Shown here piece after piece: positions 8,893 to 18,610 of a stretch of DNA of 64,000 nucleotides (within the stretch, counting starts at the first letter, position 1; each line of letters begins with the position of its first letter). The stretch covers positions 310,001 to 374,000 of the forward strand of contig CAWINM010000010.1 of NCBI GenBank assembly GCA_963837455.1, in the 5' to 3' direction. The translations under genes and the position numbers were made by a program. Below the pieces are notes generated by a model, which saw only the letters and a program-made list of their open reading frames with translations, was not told the origin of the DNA and did not search any database. The DNA is from DASYQD01 sp963837455 (GTDB lineage: Bacteria > Acidobacteriota > Thermoanaerobaculia > Multivoradales > JAIOJS01).

Positions 8893-11157
8893 TCAGAGGT
8901 GGGCGCGGAAGAAGGCGAGCTCCCGGCTGTGCAGCGCCAGGGCGACGTCGGGATCGGGGGTCATGTGCGTGGCCGCCACCGGCAGCAGCTCGACGTCCTT
9001 GCCGGCGCGGAAGAGCGCCTGCACGAGGCCCAGGCTGTTGGCGAAGTGCACGTTGTCGTCGCTCGTGCCGTGGATGATGAGCAGCGGCCGGGTGAGCTCG
9101 GCGGCGTGGGAGATGGCGCTGGTGCGCGCGTAGCCCTGCGGGTTCTCCTGCGGGGTGCGCATGTAGCGCTCGGTGTAGAAGGTGTCGTAGAGCGCCCAGT
9201 CGGTCACCGGCGCGCCGGCGACGGCGGCGCGGTAGACGTCGGGGCGCAGCAGCACCGCCATGGCGCTGGCATAGCCGCCGAAGGACCAGCCGTAGATGCC
9301 GACGCGCTCGAGATCGAGCTCGGGGTAGCGGCCTCCCAGCGCGTGGAGCGCGTCCACCTGGTCGGTGAGCGGCACCGTGACGAGGTCGCCGAGCACGGCG
9401 CGCTGCCAGTCGTGGCCGCGGTTGGGGGTGCCGCGCCCGTCGATGGCGACGACGACGAAGCCGGCGTCGGCGTACCACTGATCGAGCAGGTAGGAGCGCG
9501 GCGTGCGATGCACCATCAGCGAGGTGGGTCCGGCGTAGACGTGCACGAGGACCGGGTAGCGCCGCCCGCGCTCGAACGTGCGGGGCCGCACGATGGCGGC
9601 GTGGAAGTCGCGCCCGCCCGCCGCCACCGTCGTCCACTCGACGTTGGGCAACCAGGGGGGCTGCTCGGCAACGGAAGGGAGACTGCCTGCCACCGTGCCG
9701 TCCGGCCGTCGGACCTCGAAGCGGCGGCTGCCGTCGATGGGTGAGGACACGGTCACCGCCCAGCCGCCCCGCTTCGCCAACACCGCTTCGCTCACGCCCT
9801 GCTCCGGGGTCACCACCTGCGGAGCGCCGCGCAGCGGCACCCGCCAGACCTGCGACTGCGTGGGGTCGCTCGCGGCGGTCACCCAGGCGACGCCGCTGGC
9901 GTCGTCGAAGCCGGCATAACCCTGCATGCCGAGCGCGACCGGGGTCAGCTCGCGCTCGAGGCCGCCGTCGGCACGCCGCAGCTCGAGCTGCCAGCCGCCG
10001 CGGCGCTCGGTCGCCCACAGGAAGCCGCTGCCGTCGGGGAGCCAGCGCGGCAGCTCCGGGTTGGGGAGGTCGAGCCAGGCGCTGTCGGTCTCGGTGAGCA
10101 GCGTGCGCGTGGTGCCGCCGTCGTCGGCGGCGAGGATGGCGAGCTCGGTCTGCGCGCGGTTCATCACCACCAGCGTCAGCGGCCCGTGCTCGCTCCACCG
10201 CAGGCGCGTGAGGTAGGGCCAGCGCGCGCGGTCCCAGCTGATCCAGGTGGTGGTGCCGCCGGCGGCCGGCACGATGCCGAGGGTGACCTCGGCATTGGGT
10301 CGGCCGGCGCAGGGGTAGCGAAAGGGCGTCGGCGGGCGTTCGGGGTGCGCCGGGTCGGCCACCCAGAGGGTGTCGACCTTGGAGAGGTCGTTGTGCTGGT
10401 AGGCGATGCGGCTGCCGTCGGGCGACCACCAGTAGCCGCGGGTGCGATCCATCTCCTCCTGGGCGACGAACTCGGCAACCGCGTTCTCGACGTCCGGACC
10501 GGACCGCGTCGTCAGGCGGCGCGGCTTGGCGCCGGCGCGAGCGGCGACCACCCAGAGGTCGCCGTCGACGACGAAGGCGACCTGGTCGCCGGCCGGAGAC
10601 AGTTGGGGGTCGTAAGGGAAGCCCTCGCCGGTCTCCAGCGGAATGACGGCGCCGCTGCCGCGCTCGACGAGGAAGAGGCGGTCCGAGAGCGGCACCAGCA
10701 GCCGGCCGCCGTCGCGCGCCATGAGGAAGCCGGTGATGCCGCGTGTCGCCTTGCGCATGCGCTCGCGCCGCGCCTTCTCCTCGGCCGAGAGCTGCTCGCG
10801 GCTGCCGGCGAGCAGGGTCTCGGCGTCGAGCAGCTTGCGCACCTGGCCGTTCGCCGCGTTGCGCTCGAAGAGGTCGCCGACGAAGCTGCGTGGGCCGGTG
10901 CGAGTGAACAGGACGTCGCCGTTGGGGGCGATGGTCGTGTCTTGCGGCTGGCCGAGACGGAAGCCGTAGGTGGCCGCGAACTGGCGGATGAACCCTTCGT
11001 CGACCGGCGTCTCCGTCGCTGGTGCGACGGCCGCTGCCGCCGCAGCCGCTGGGGGAGGAGCGGCAGCCGGCGCCGCCGCGGCGCCGAGGACTGCCGCGAG
11101 CGCGACCGCGGCGAGACGGCTGGCGGGAGCGAGCAGGGGAGCGGAGGGCTTGGCCAT
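8893..11157 (-). CDS. Dipeptidyl peptidase IV-like S9B serine peptidase, secreted
   Basis: The 754-residue enzyme has a signal peptide and an Ala/Pro-rich linker, then an eight-bladed DPPIV-type beta-propeller, then the alpha/beta-hydrolase domain. The catalytic triad is Ser625 (GWSFGG), Asp700 (HGTSDDNVH) and His731 (THM). The double-Glu motif that binds the substrate amino group can be seen in the propeller as QEEMDR. DPPIV-type enzymes release X-Pro or X-Ala dipeptides from peptide N-termini in the periplasm or outside the cell. Only 3 nt separate it from the upstream S9A gene, so the two are one operon. Together they would degrade proline-containing peptides. Confidence 0.95.
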   Translation of the reverse strand: MAKPSAPLLAPASRLAAVALAAVLGAAAAPAAAPPPAAAAAAAVAPATETPVDEGFIRQFAATYGFRLGQPQDTTIAPNGDVLFTRTGPRSFVGDLFERNAANGQVRKLLDAETLLAGSREQLSAEEKARRERMRKATRGITGFLMARDGGRLLVPLSDRLFLVERGSGAVIPLETGEGFPYDPQLSPAGDQVAFVVDGDLWVVAARAGAKPRRLTTRSGPDVENAVAEFVAQEEMDRTRGYWWSPDGSRIAYQHNDLSKVDTLWVADPAHPERPPTPFRYPCAGRPNAEVTLGIVPAAGGTTTWISWDRARWPYLTRLRWSEHGPLTLVVMNRAQTELAILAADDGGTTRTLLTETDSAWLDLPNPELPRWLPDGSGFLWATERRGGWQLELRRADGGLERELTPVALGMQGYAGFDDASGVAWVTAASDPTQSQVWRVPLRGAPQVVTPEQGVSEAVLAKRGGWAVTVSSPIDGSRRFEVRRPDGTVAGSLPSVAEQPPWLPNVEWTTVAAGGRDFHAAIVRPRTFERGRRYPVLVHVYAGPTSLMVHRTPRSYLLDQWYADAGFVVVAIDGRGTPNRGHDWQRAVLGDLVTVPLTDQVDALHALGGRYPELDLERVGIYGWSFGGYASAMAVLLRPDVYRAAVAGAPVTDWALYDTFYTERYMRTPQENPQGYARTSAISHAAELTRPLLIIHGTSDDNVHFANSLGLVQALFRAGKDVELLPVAATHMTPDPDVALALHSRELAFFRAHL

Positions 11158-11160
11158 GGG

Positions 11161-13428
11161 CTACTTCCCGCCCAGCCGGGTCCACAGGTGGGTGTAGGCG
11201 AGCGCCAGACGGTGCGCCAGCTGCTGGTGGGTGACGCTCGCCCCGTGGCCGCCTTCGGTCTCCTCGAAGAAGGTGACGTCGTAGCCCAGCTCCTCGAGCC
11301 GGGCCGCCATCTTGCGCGCGTGGCCGGGGTGGACGCGGTCGTCGCGTGTCGAGAGGTAGAAGAAGATCGGCGGGTAGCCCTTCCCCGGCTGCACGTTCTG
11401 GTAGGGGGAGTACTTGCTGATGTAGGCCCACTCCTGGGGCTCGTCGGGGTCGCCGTACTCCGCCATCCAGCTCGCGCCGGCGAGCAGCTTGTGGTAGCGG
11501 CGCATGTCGGCGAGCGGGCTGCCACAGATCACCGCGCCGTAGAGGTCGGGACGGCGCAGCATGGTCGACAGCACCAGCAGGCCGCCGTTGCTGCGCCCCT
11601 CGATGCCAAGGTGGGCGCGCGAGGTGACCTGGCGGGCGATGAGGTCGGCGGCGACCGCCTCGAAGTCCTCGAAGGCGTGCACGTGGTTGGCCTTGACGGC
11701 GCCCTGGTGCCACCTCTCGCCGAACTCACCACCGCCGCGGATGTTGGCGAGCACGAAGACGCCGCCGCGCTCGAGCCAGTTCTTGCCGTAGGCGCCGTAG
11801 AACTGCTCGTAGGAGCCCGAGTACGACGGCACCAGCGCATTGCGGAAGCCGCCATAGGAGAAGATGTGCGTGGGGTGGCTGCCGTCGAGCGCGATCCCCT
11901 TGGGGGCGACCTGGAAGTAGGGGACGCGGGTGCCGTCGGCCGAGTTCGCCCACTGCTGGGTCACCTCGAAGCGGCTGCCGTCGAAGGTGGGCTGCTGCTG
12001 TTTGACCTGCTCGGGTCGAGGGTCGCGATCGGCAACGTAGTAGAGCGTGGGTGGCGTGACGAACGACTCGTAGGTGACGAAGGCGTCCCCGCTCTGGTCG
12101 TCCACGGAGGCGAGGCCGAGCGAGCCGTTGTCGGGGAAGGGGATCTCGCGACGGGTCCACGTCACCGTGCCCGGGTCGCCGCCGGAGCGGCCGGGCTCGT
12201 AGCGGTAGAGCCGGCCGCGCACGTCGTCGAGCATGCTGACCAGGATGCCGCTCTTCGCAGCCCTGACCGACTCCACCACCTCGTGGCCCGCCGGCGCCAC
12301 CAGCACCTCGACGCCGTCGCCGGCGGGCTCGCGCAGGGCCGCAGGGTCGGCGATCAACACGCTGTCCTGGGCAAACGCGCGGCCGCCGCGCTGCCAGTCG
12401 TCCTTGAGCGACACCACCAGCTTGCCGTCGAAGAGGTCGTCGATCTCGGCGCTGGCGGGGAGGTCGAGGGGGTGGAGCGTGTCGCCCAGCAGCTGCTGGT
12501 ACGAAGTGGTCCAGAAATCGAGCCCCTCGGCGACCAGGTCGACGTCGCCGCCCGCGGAGCGCAGCCGGCGGGCGTTGACCGACACCGAGCTCGCCTTGCC
12601 CTCGTACAGGGTGCGCGCGGCGCTGAGCGGCGTGCCGCGCTTCCACAGCTTGACGATGCGCGGGTAGCCGGAGTCGGTGAGCGAGCCGGGACCGAAGTCG
12701 GTGCCGACGAAGAGGGTGTCGGCGTCGCGCCAGGAGACGTTGTTCTTGGCGGTGGGGAGGAAGAAGCCATTGGGGACGAAGGCCAGGGTCTCGCTGTCGA
12801 GCTCGCGGACCTCGTTGGCGTCGCCGCCGCCGGGAGAGAGCGACACCAGGCACTGCCGGTAGGCCGGCGGCAGGCAGCTCATGCCGTGGAACACCCAGGG
12901 CTTCCCCTCGCGCGCGGCGAGGGCGTCGACGTCGAGCACCGTCTGCCATACGGGATCGGCCTTGCGCAGCTCGTCGAGCGTGGTGCGGCGGTAGAGGCCG
13001 CGCGGGTGTGCCTCGTCCTTCCAGAAGTTGTACAGCCACTTGCCGCGCTGGGAGACGGTGGGCAGTCGGGAGGCGGAGTCGAGCGCCGCCAGCGAGTCGC
13101 GGTAGAGCTGCTGGTAGATGGGCTGGGTCTCCAGCTTGCGGGCGGTGGCGGCGTTGTGTTGCCGCACCCACTCCATGGCGCGTGCGCCGTCGATCTCCTC
13201 GAGCCAGGCATAGGGGTCGGCCGTCTCGCCGGAGGCGGCGGTGGCCGCCGCTGCTGCGGCGGGCGTCGCCGGCTGCGAGAGGACGACGACGGCGCCGGTG
13301 CGCGCCGTCGCCCGCGCCGATGCGGCATGGATGGCTCCGGCGGCACCGAGGGCGAGCAGGAGGAGGAGCGTGGTCAGCAGGCGCGAGGCGGGGCGGGAGC
13401 GGCGTCGGTTCTGGGCTGGTGCAGGCAT
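11161..13428 (-). CDS. Prolyl oligopeptidase-like S9A serine peptidase, secreted
   Basis: This 755-residue protein has a clear signal peptide (LLTTLLLLLALGAAGAIHA), the DPYAWLEEIDG start typical of prolyl oligopeptidases, a seven-bladed propeller and the catalytic domain. The triad is Ser613 (GRSNGG), Asp696 (TRDDRVHPGH) and His728 (EGGHGAS). Bacterial members often hydrolyse after proline in short peptides; the signal peptide places this one in the periplasm. It is the first gene of the two-peptidase operon. The 200 bp upstream are shared with the divergent Ser/Thr kinase gene. Confidence 0.95.
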   Translation of the reverse strand: MPAPAQNRRRSRPASRLLTTLLLLLALGAAGAIHAASARATARTGAVVVLSQPATPAAAAAATAASGETADPYAWLEEIDGARAMEWVRQHNAATARKLETQPIYQQLYRDSLAALDSASRLPTVSQRGKWLYNFWKDEAHPRGLYRRTTLDELRKADPVWQTVLDVDALAAREGKPWVFHGMSCLPPAYRQCLVSLSPGGGDANEVRELDSETLAFVPNGFFLPTAKNNVSWRDADTLFVGTDFGPGSLTDSGYPRIVKLWKRGTPLSAARTLYEGKASSVSVNARRLRSAGGDVDLVAEGLDFWTTSYQQLLGDTLHPLDLPASAEIDDLFDGKLVVSLKDDWQRGGRAFAQDSVLIADPAALREPAGDGVEVLVAPAGHEVVESVRAAKSGILVSMLDDVRGRLYRYEPGRSGGDPGTVTWTRREIPFPDNGSLGLASVDDQSGDAFVTYESFVTPPTLYYVADRDPRPEQVKQQQPTFDGSRFEVTQQWANSADGTRVPYFQVAPKGIALDGSHPTHIFSYGGFRNALVPSYSGSYEQFYGAYGKNWLERGGVFVLANIRGGGEFGERWHQGAVKANHVHAFEDFEAVAADLIARQVTSRAHLGIEGRSNGGLLVLSTMLRRPDLYGAVICGSPLADMRRYHKLLAGASWMAEYGDPDEPQEWAYISKYSPYQNVQPGKGYPPIFFYLSTRDDRVHPGHARKMAARLEELGYDVTFFEETEGGHGASVTHQQLAHRLALAYTHLWTRLGGK

Positions 13429-13628
13429 GGTGCGCGGATGCTACCAGGGGGGGAGCATGAGGCCGGGCTCTCTGGCGAGGCGGTTGGCGCGGTGCAGCGA
13501 CCCAGAAGCGGCGTCGGTGACGATACGCGCGACGTGGGGTCGGGACGGCCTCCTGCCCAGGGTCGCGATCCCCGCCGAGCGCTGCTGGCAGACGCCGCCA
13601 CGGGGCGGCGGGCGTGTAGGCTGTTGGG

Positions 13629-15173
13629 GTGAGCGATGCCCCGCCCCCCACCGAGCCGGCCCTGCCACGGGCCGTGCGCGGCGAGGCCCCCACCCTCCTG
13701 GCCGCGCCGGCCGAGACCGAGCCCCAGCCGGGGGCGCAGCACGATCGGGGTGCGCCGGTCCCGCGCCGGGTCGGGAACCTCGAGCTGCTCGAGCCGCTGG
13801 GCGCCGGCGGCATGGGCGAGGTGTGGAAGGCGCGCGACGCCGAGCTCGACCGCCTGGTGGCGGTGAAGCTCCTCGAACGGGACTCGCAGGGGGCCTACGG
13901 CGAACGCTTCCGCCGCGAGGCCCGCGCCGCCGCCGCTGTCGTCCACCCGAACGTGGCGCAGATCCACTTCTCCGGCGCCCACCTGGGCCGGCTCTACTAC
14001 GTCATGGAGCTGGTGACCGGCCGCTCGCTCGCCCAGCTGCTCGCCGCCGAGGGCAGGCTCTCGGGGTCGCACTGCGTTGCCTGGCTGCGCCAGGCCTGCG
14101 AGGGTCTGCGGGCGGCGCAGCAGGCGGGGGTCATCCACCGCGACGTCAAGCCCTCGAACCTGATGGTCGAGGAGTCGGGGCGGCTCAAGCTCGTCGACTT
14201 CGGGCTGGCGCGTCGCCTCGAGGTCGACGCCACCATCACCCGCGACGGCTCGGTGATGGGGACGCCGAGCTACATGTCGCCGGAGCAGGCGCGGGGCGCC
14301 GAGCTCGACATGCGGTCCGACATCTACTCCCTTGGCGCCACTTTCTACCACCTGCTCACCGGCGAGCCCCCCTTCGTCGCCGCGAGCGCGGTCGAGGTGA
14401 TGCACCAGCAGCTCGCCGCCCCGCTGGTGCCCCTACGCGAGCGCAACCCGGCCGTTCCCCGCGCCCTCGCCGCGGTGATCGAGCGCATGCTGGCGAAGGT
14501 GCCGGCCGATCGCTTCCAGGACTACGACCAGGTGCTCGCAGCCCTCGACGGCGGGGTGGTCGCGGAGCCGCCGGCGGCGGCGGTGTCGACGGCCCGCCGG
14601 CAAGGACGCCGCTGGCGCGGCGACGGTCGCCGGTGGGGAACGCTCACGCTGGCGGCGGTCACCGCCTGCCTGGTGGTGGCGGCCGCGCTGCGCTGGCGCG
14701 CCGCGAACCCGCCGCTGCCGTCGTCGACTGCCCGCCCCGCCGCAGCGGCTGTCTCGGGGGTGGCGACGCTGGCCGCCGGCGGCGCGCCCGGGGCCACCGC
14801 ACCGCCCGCGGCCGGCCTGGAGGGCGGTGCCACCGACCTGTCGAGCGCAGCCATCGCGCCGGCCGCCGACGCGCGGGCGGTGACCGAGACGACCCTGCGT
14901 ACGCTCAGCGACGCTCTTCGCGACGACGCTCGGGCGCTGCGCCCACCGCCCACCGACGTCGCCGAGCTGATCGCGCGCAACCAGCTCGATCCGGCGCTGG
15001 CACGCGACGGCTGGGGCTCGCCGCTGTGGCTCGACCGGCCGCCGGGGCGCCGGCCGGTGCTGGTCTCTGCCGGGCCCGATCGCCGCCCCCGCACCGGCGA
15101 CGACCTGGCCTGGCTCGCCGGCGTTGTGCGAACGCTGCCATCGCGGCCCCGCGCCGTCGGTCCCGAGCCGTAG
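13629..15173 (+). CDS. Membrane Ser/Thr protein kinase with GspG-like C-terminal extension
   Basis: The Hanks-type kinase domain (about residues 45-310) has the Gly loop LGAGGMGEVWKARD, VAVKLLE, HRDVKPSN, DFGLA and GTPSYMSPEQA. A basic linker and one membrane helix (about 345-360) follow, and the remaining part is outside the membrane. Its last 80 residues contain LARDGWGSPLWL and PVLVSAGPDRRPRTGDDL. These resemble the C-terminal half of type II secretion major pseudopilins (DPWGNPY, then SxGxDGxxGTxDDI). The GTG at 13629 is chosen because the Gly loop follows at normal distance; there is no better start. It probably phosphorylates neighbours in the signalling block. Confidence 0.9.
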   Translation: MSDAPPPTEPALPRAVRGEAPTLLAAPAETEPQPGAQHDRGAPVPRRVGNLELLEPLGAGGMGEVWKARDAELDRLVAVKLLERDSQGAYGERFRREARAAAAVVHPNVAQIHFSGAHLGRLYYVMELVTGRSLAQLLAAEGRLSGSHCVAWLRQACEGLRAAQQAGVIHRDVKPSNLMVEESGRLKLVDFGLARRLEVDATITRDGSVMGTPSYMSPEQARGAELDMRSDIYSLGATFYHLLTGEPPFVAASAVEVMHQQLAAPLVPLRERNPAVPRALAAVIERMLAKVPADRFQDYDQVLAALDGGVVAEPPAAAVSTARRQGRRWRGDGRRWGTLTLAAVTACLVVAAALRWRAANPPLPSSTARPAAAAVSGVATLAAGGAPGATAPPAAGLEGGATDLSSAAIAPAADARAVTETTLRTLSDALRDDARALRPPPTDVAELIARNQLDPALARDGWGSPLWLDRPPGRRPVLVSAGPDRRPRTGDDLAWLAGVVRTLPSRPRAVGPEP

Positions 15174-15320
15174 CCGGTCGCGCCGGCAGGTGGCGTCGCC
15201 AACGAGGCGACCCACACCCGGGTGGGGGCGTTTGGTACTTTCTGGGCGGGGAGTGGGGCGGTATCGGGCTGGTATCATCGCCTTTCGCGGCGGCCGGTCC
15301 GAAGGAGGGTCGAGGTCACC

Positions 15321-17375
15321 TTGACGTCCGGGGAGGGTGTGGCGACCCTCAGCGCGGTGGCGGAGCTCGTCATCAACCTGAGCATCGCCCAGCGCAGCCA
15401 CCTGATCTACGGCAGCGGTCACGTCGTGGCTCGCCGCAGCGCCGAGAAGGCGGCCGAGAGCCTGGCCCAGACCCTCGCCCTGCAAGCGCCGATCTCCGTC
15501 CACTTCACGCCCCAGGCGGTGTTCTGCGGCAGCCACTGCCTCGAGCGCGACCACCCCATCTACCGCAGCTTCGCCGAGCGACTGTGGAAGCTGGGCATCG
15601 CCGCCCTCACCTTCCACCCGGGAGCCGGTGAGAGCGACCTGGTGGCCTTCGTCGAGGCGCTGGTCACCGCCAATCGCGAGCACGTCACCCGCGAGCGTGC
15701 CGAGGAGCTCCTGCGCGGCGCCGGACTGCAGCGTCTCGAGGTCCAGTTCCTGCGCCAGGTGGTCACCCACGCGGCCCAGGACGAGGTGCAGGCGCTGCCC
15801 CCCGGCGAGGCGACGAAGCAGTGGGAGGGGCTCATCGCCGACCTGGCCGCCATCACCGTGCCGCTGGGGGACACCACCGGTACACCGCCGGTAGCGCCGC
15901 GCCCGTCGGGCGCCGAGGTGTCCCCCGACTACGCCGGCGCCGTCATCGACTACCTCAAGCAGATGCAGCGCAGCCAGCAGCAGGAGGCGGTACTGCAGGA
16001 GACCAGCTTCGGCCAGCAGATCAGCAGCCTGCTCGCCACCATCAATCCGGAGCTGCGCCGCCAGCTGGTGGCAGCGGCCGTCGCCACCCCGGAGGTCACC
16101 TCGGAGACGCTGCACGAGCTCGCCAACGCGATGGGCTACGACCACCTGGTGAGCGCCATCGAGCGGCTCAACCAGAACGGCCAGGCGATTCCGCCAACCG
16201 CGCTGCGCACCCTGTCGATGCTCGCCCTCACCCAGCAGGGGAGCGGCGTGCGCGCCGCGGAGATGCCGGCCGCCGCGCCGGGTGGCGCCCCGACGGCGGA
16301 GCGCTCGCCGCGGGAGCAGGGGGAGCTGCTCGACAAGCTGCTCGCCGGCGAGCAGGCGGATCGCTACACCTCTGCGGAGTACGAAAGGACGCTGCGCGAG
16401 GTCGAGCTCCTGGCCCAGCGCCAGGTGACGCTGCATGCCTCGGGTGAGGGCCGAGTGCCCCTTCCCCTGGCCGAAGGGGAACGCCACTTCCTGCTGGTGG
16501 CGGGCAAGATGCTCGACGACGCGCCCGACGTCGAGCTCGCCGCCGGGGTCTGCCGCGAGAGCCAGCAGTCGTTCGTGCGCTTCGCCGAGACCTCGTCGGT
16601 GGGGCCCGCCATCGAGGCGATGCGGCTCGCTCGCCGAGCGCTCGCTGCCACCGGCGAGCCGGGCGCAGTGTCGTGGGTGTGGGAAGCGCCGGAGATGCTC
16701 GAGCGGCTCCGGCTGCAGCTGGTCGAAGGGGGCCGCACCGAGGGGGAAGCAAGCGGCGACCTGCTGGTGGCGGTGGGGGAGCGGGCCGTGCCCCTGCTGG
16801 TGGACGTGCTCGCCACCAGCCTCAGCCTGTCCGTGCGGCGCCGTGCGCTCGCCGCCCTCGAGGCTCTGCCGCAGAGCCCGGCGCCGCACCTGATGCCGCT
16901 GCTGGGCCCCGACCAGCCCTGGTACCTGCAGCGCAACGCCGCCTACGTGCTGCGCCGGCGCCGCGATCCCGCTGCCGCCGCCGCCGCCAAGGCGCTCTGG
17001 CGCCACGCCGAGCCGCGGGTGCGGCTCGAGCTGCTCGCCTACCTGCTGGCGGTGAACGATCCCGAGCGCATGCGGTTGCTCGAGGAGGCGCTCGCCGACC
17101 GCGACTCCGAGGTGGCGGCGGCGGCGGCCCGCATCGCTGTCAAGGAGCCCAGCGACGAGGTGGTGGCGGCCGTGTTGCGGCGCACCGAGCAGGTGCCGGC
17201 CGATCAGATCGGCATGCCGCTGCACCTCGCTCTCCTGCGCGCTCTCGCGGCGAGTGGCAAGCCGCAGGCGGTGCGCTACGTCGCCGAGCTGCCCAGGCGC
17301 CGGCGGCCGCTACTGCCCTGGCAGCGCGAGCGCTTCCGCCAGGCGGTGGCGGCCATGGTGGCGGAGCCGCCGTGA
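15321..17375 (+). CDS. HEAT-repeat protein with N-terminal module shared with the adjacent HD-GYP protein
   Basis: I place the start at TTG 15321 behind AAGGAGG at 15302-15308; the product is 684 residues. Residues about 10-130 form an alpha/beta module (RSHLIYGSGHVVARR, ISVHFTPQAVFCG, LWKLGIAALTFHPG) also found at the start of the next gene. The middle is helical with little recognisable. The last 200 residues are HEAT-like repeats (ALAALEALPQSPAPHLMPLL, QRNAAYVLRRRRDP, RVRLELLAYLL). HEAT repeats usually bind proteins. The downstream HD-GYP gene overlaps by 4 nt, so the two products probably work together. No catalytic motif seen. Confidence 0.78.
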   Translation: MTSGEGVATLSAVAELVINLSIAQRSHLIYGSGHVVARRSAEKAAESLAQTLALQAPISVHFTPQAVFCGSHCLERDHPIYRSFAERLWKLGIAALTFHPGAGESDLVAFVEALVTANREHVTRERAEELLRGAGLQRLEVQFLRQVVTHAAQDEVQALPPGEATKQWEGLIADLAAITVPLGDTTGTPPVAPRPSGAEVSPDYAGAVIDYLKQMQRSQQQEAVLQETSFGQQISSLLATINPELRRQLVAAAVATPEVTSETLHELANAMGYDHLVSAIERLNQNGQAIPPTALRTLSMLALTQQGSGVRAAEMPAAAPGGAPTAERSPREQGELLDKLLAGEQADRYTSAEYERTLREVELLAQRQVTLHASGEGRVPLPLAEGERHFLLVAGKMLDDAPDVELAAGVCRESQQSFVRFAETSSVGPAIEAMRLARRALAATGEPGAVSWVWEAPEMLERLRLQLVEGGRTEGEASGDLLVAVGERAVPLLVDVLATSLSLSVRRRALAALEALPQSPAPHLMPLLGPDQPWYLQRNAAYVLRRRRDPAAAAAAKALWRHAEPRVRLELLAYLLAVNDPERMRLLEEALADRDSEVAAAAARIAVKEPSDEVVAAVLRRTEQVPADQIGMPLHLALLRALAASGKPQAVRYVAELPRRRRPLLPWQRERFRQAVAAMVAEPP

Positions 17376-18523
17376 CGCCGGCGCAGCTCTCCACCGTCTG
17401 CACTCTGCTGCTCACCGGAGCCACGCGCTCGCGGCTCTACGGCGCCGACCATCGTCTCACCCGCCAGGCGATCGACCAGCTGTGGACGACCCTCGAGCCG
17501 CTGCTGAGCGAGCACGGAGAGCTGCGCCTGGCGGTCTCCGGCGAGGAGCTGCTGGCCCAGGAGGTGCGCCTCGATGCCACCAGCGGGCCGGCGGCGGCGC
17601 TGGTGCGGCGGCTGGGAGACAAGGGGATCGGCTTGCTCGAGCTCGAGCAGGGCCTGCAGCGCACGGAGCTCGAGGCGTTCTGCGTGCAGCTCGCCGACAC
17701 CCGCGGCGGGGCGGTGAGCTCGCAGCCGCATCTCCGCGTCGGTGCCGCGCAGGCCCGCCCACTGGTAACGGCGGTGCCCGAGGGGTTGCGCATCCAAGAG
17801 CTCGCCGGCTGGCGCGACGACCCGGTCTCGGAGGAGGCGCTGCAGATGGCGCGCCTCACCCAGCACCTGCGCGACCACCAGGAGGTGCGGGTCCGTGACG
17901 CCCGCGAAATCGTCCTCGGCCTGCTCAGCAACCTCTCCTGCCAGGACAACATCTTCCTCAACCTCGCCGAGGTGCGCGAGCACAGCCTCTTCACCTACCT
18001 GCATACCTGCAACGTCGCCACCCTGGGGATGAGCTTCGGCCTCGCTCTCGGGCTGCAGGGGGCGGCGGCCTTCGACCTCGGCTCGGCGGCGCTCCTGCAC
18101 GACCTCGGCAAGACCATGGTGCCGAAGTCGATCCTCGAGAAGCCGGCGGCGCTCGACGACGAGGAGTGGAAGCTGGTGCGGCAGCACCCCGAGTACGGAG
18201 CGCGGCTGCTGCTCAAGCAGCCCGACGTCCCGCACCTGGCGGTGGTGGTGGCGTACGAGCACCACATGCACTACTTCGGCAACGGCGGCTACCCCAAGGC
18301 CAGCTTCCTCCCCTCCATGCAGTCGCAGCTGGTGGCGATCGCCGACACCTTCGACGCTCTCTTCGGCAAGCGCTCCTACCACGCGCGCTACGACGTGCTG
18401 CAGGCGCTCGAAGTGCTGCAGGCCGAGCGCGGCCGCATGTACAACCCCGACCTCGTCGACGAGTTCAGCCGCTTCGTCACCCTGCAGCTCGACGAGATCA
18501 CCGAGGGGGAGGTGACGGGCTGA
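17372..18523 (+). CDS. HD-GYP domain phosphodiesterase-like protein
   Basis: The GTG at 17372 overlaps the stop of the HEAT-repeat gene (GTGA). The 383-residue product starts with the same module as its neighbour (RSRLYGADHRLTRQ, LRLAVSGEELLAQ, LGDKGIGLLELEQGL). An HD-GYP domain follows (about 200-370). The HD pair is LLHDLGKTMVP and the GYP region reads EHHMHYFGNGGYPK. HD-GYP enzymes hydrolyse cyclic di-GMP; the extra spacing in HHMHYFGNGGYP is a variant of HHExxDGxGYP, so activity is likely but not certain. Cytoplasmic. Coupling with a HEAT protein next to a Ser/Thr kinase suggests one signalling unit. Confidence 0.88.
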   Translation: MTPAQLSTVCTLLLTGATRSRLYGADHRLTRQAIDQLWTTLEPLLSEHGELRLAVSGEELLAQEVRLDATSGPAAALVRRLGDKGIGLLELEQGLQRTELEAFCVQLADTRGGAVSSQPHLRVGAAQARPLVTAVPEGLRIQELAGWRDDPVSEEALQMARLTQHLRDHQEVRVRDAREIVLGLLSNLSCQDNIFLNLAEVREHSLFTYLHTCNVATLGMSFGLALGLQGAAAFDLGSAALLHDLGKTMVPKSILEKPAALDDEEWKLVRQHPEYGARLLLKQPDVPHLAVVVAYEHHMHYFGNGGYPKASFLPSMQSQLVAIADTFDALFGKRSYHARYDVLQALEVLQAERGRMYNPDLVDEFSRFVTLQLDEITEGEVTG

Positions 18524-18610
18524 GCGACCCCAGCCGCGGCGTCATGGCGACCGCGGCTCGAAGGGCGCCGGTCGCGTAAGATCCTCGCAACGACGAGGAA
18601 GGACGAACGC

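Noticed and set aside
8780..13632. Very long ORFs in other frames (977 aa on minus at 8780-11713; 1148 aa on plus at 10186-13632)
   Set aside because: They are frame shadows of the S9 peptidase genes. Their translations are low-complexity Arg/Ala/Pro/Gly without domains, whereas the S9 frames carry complete catalytic motifs.
14433..17225. 930-aa minus-strand ORF opposite the kinase and HEAT-repeat genes
   Set aside because: Antisense shadow; codons and composition do not look like protein, while the plus frame has kinase and HEAT motifs.
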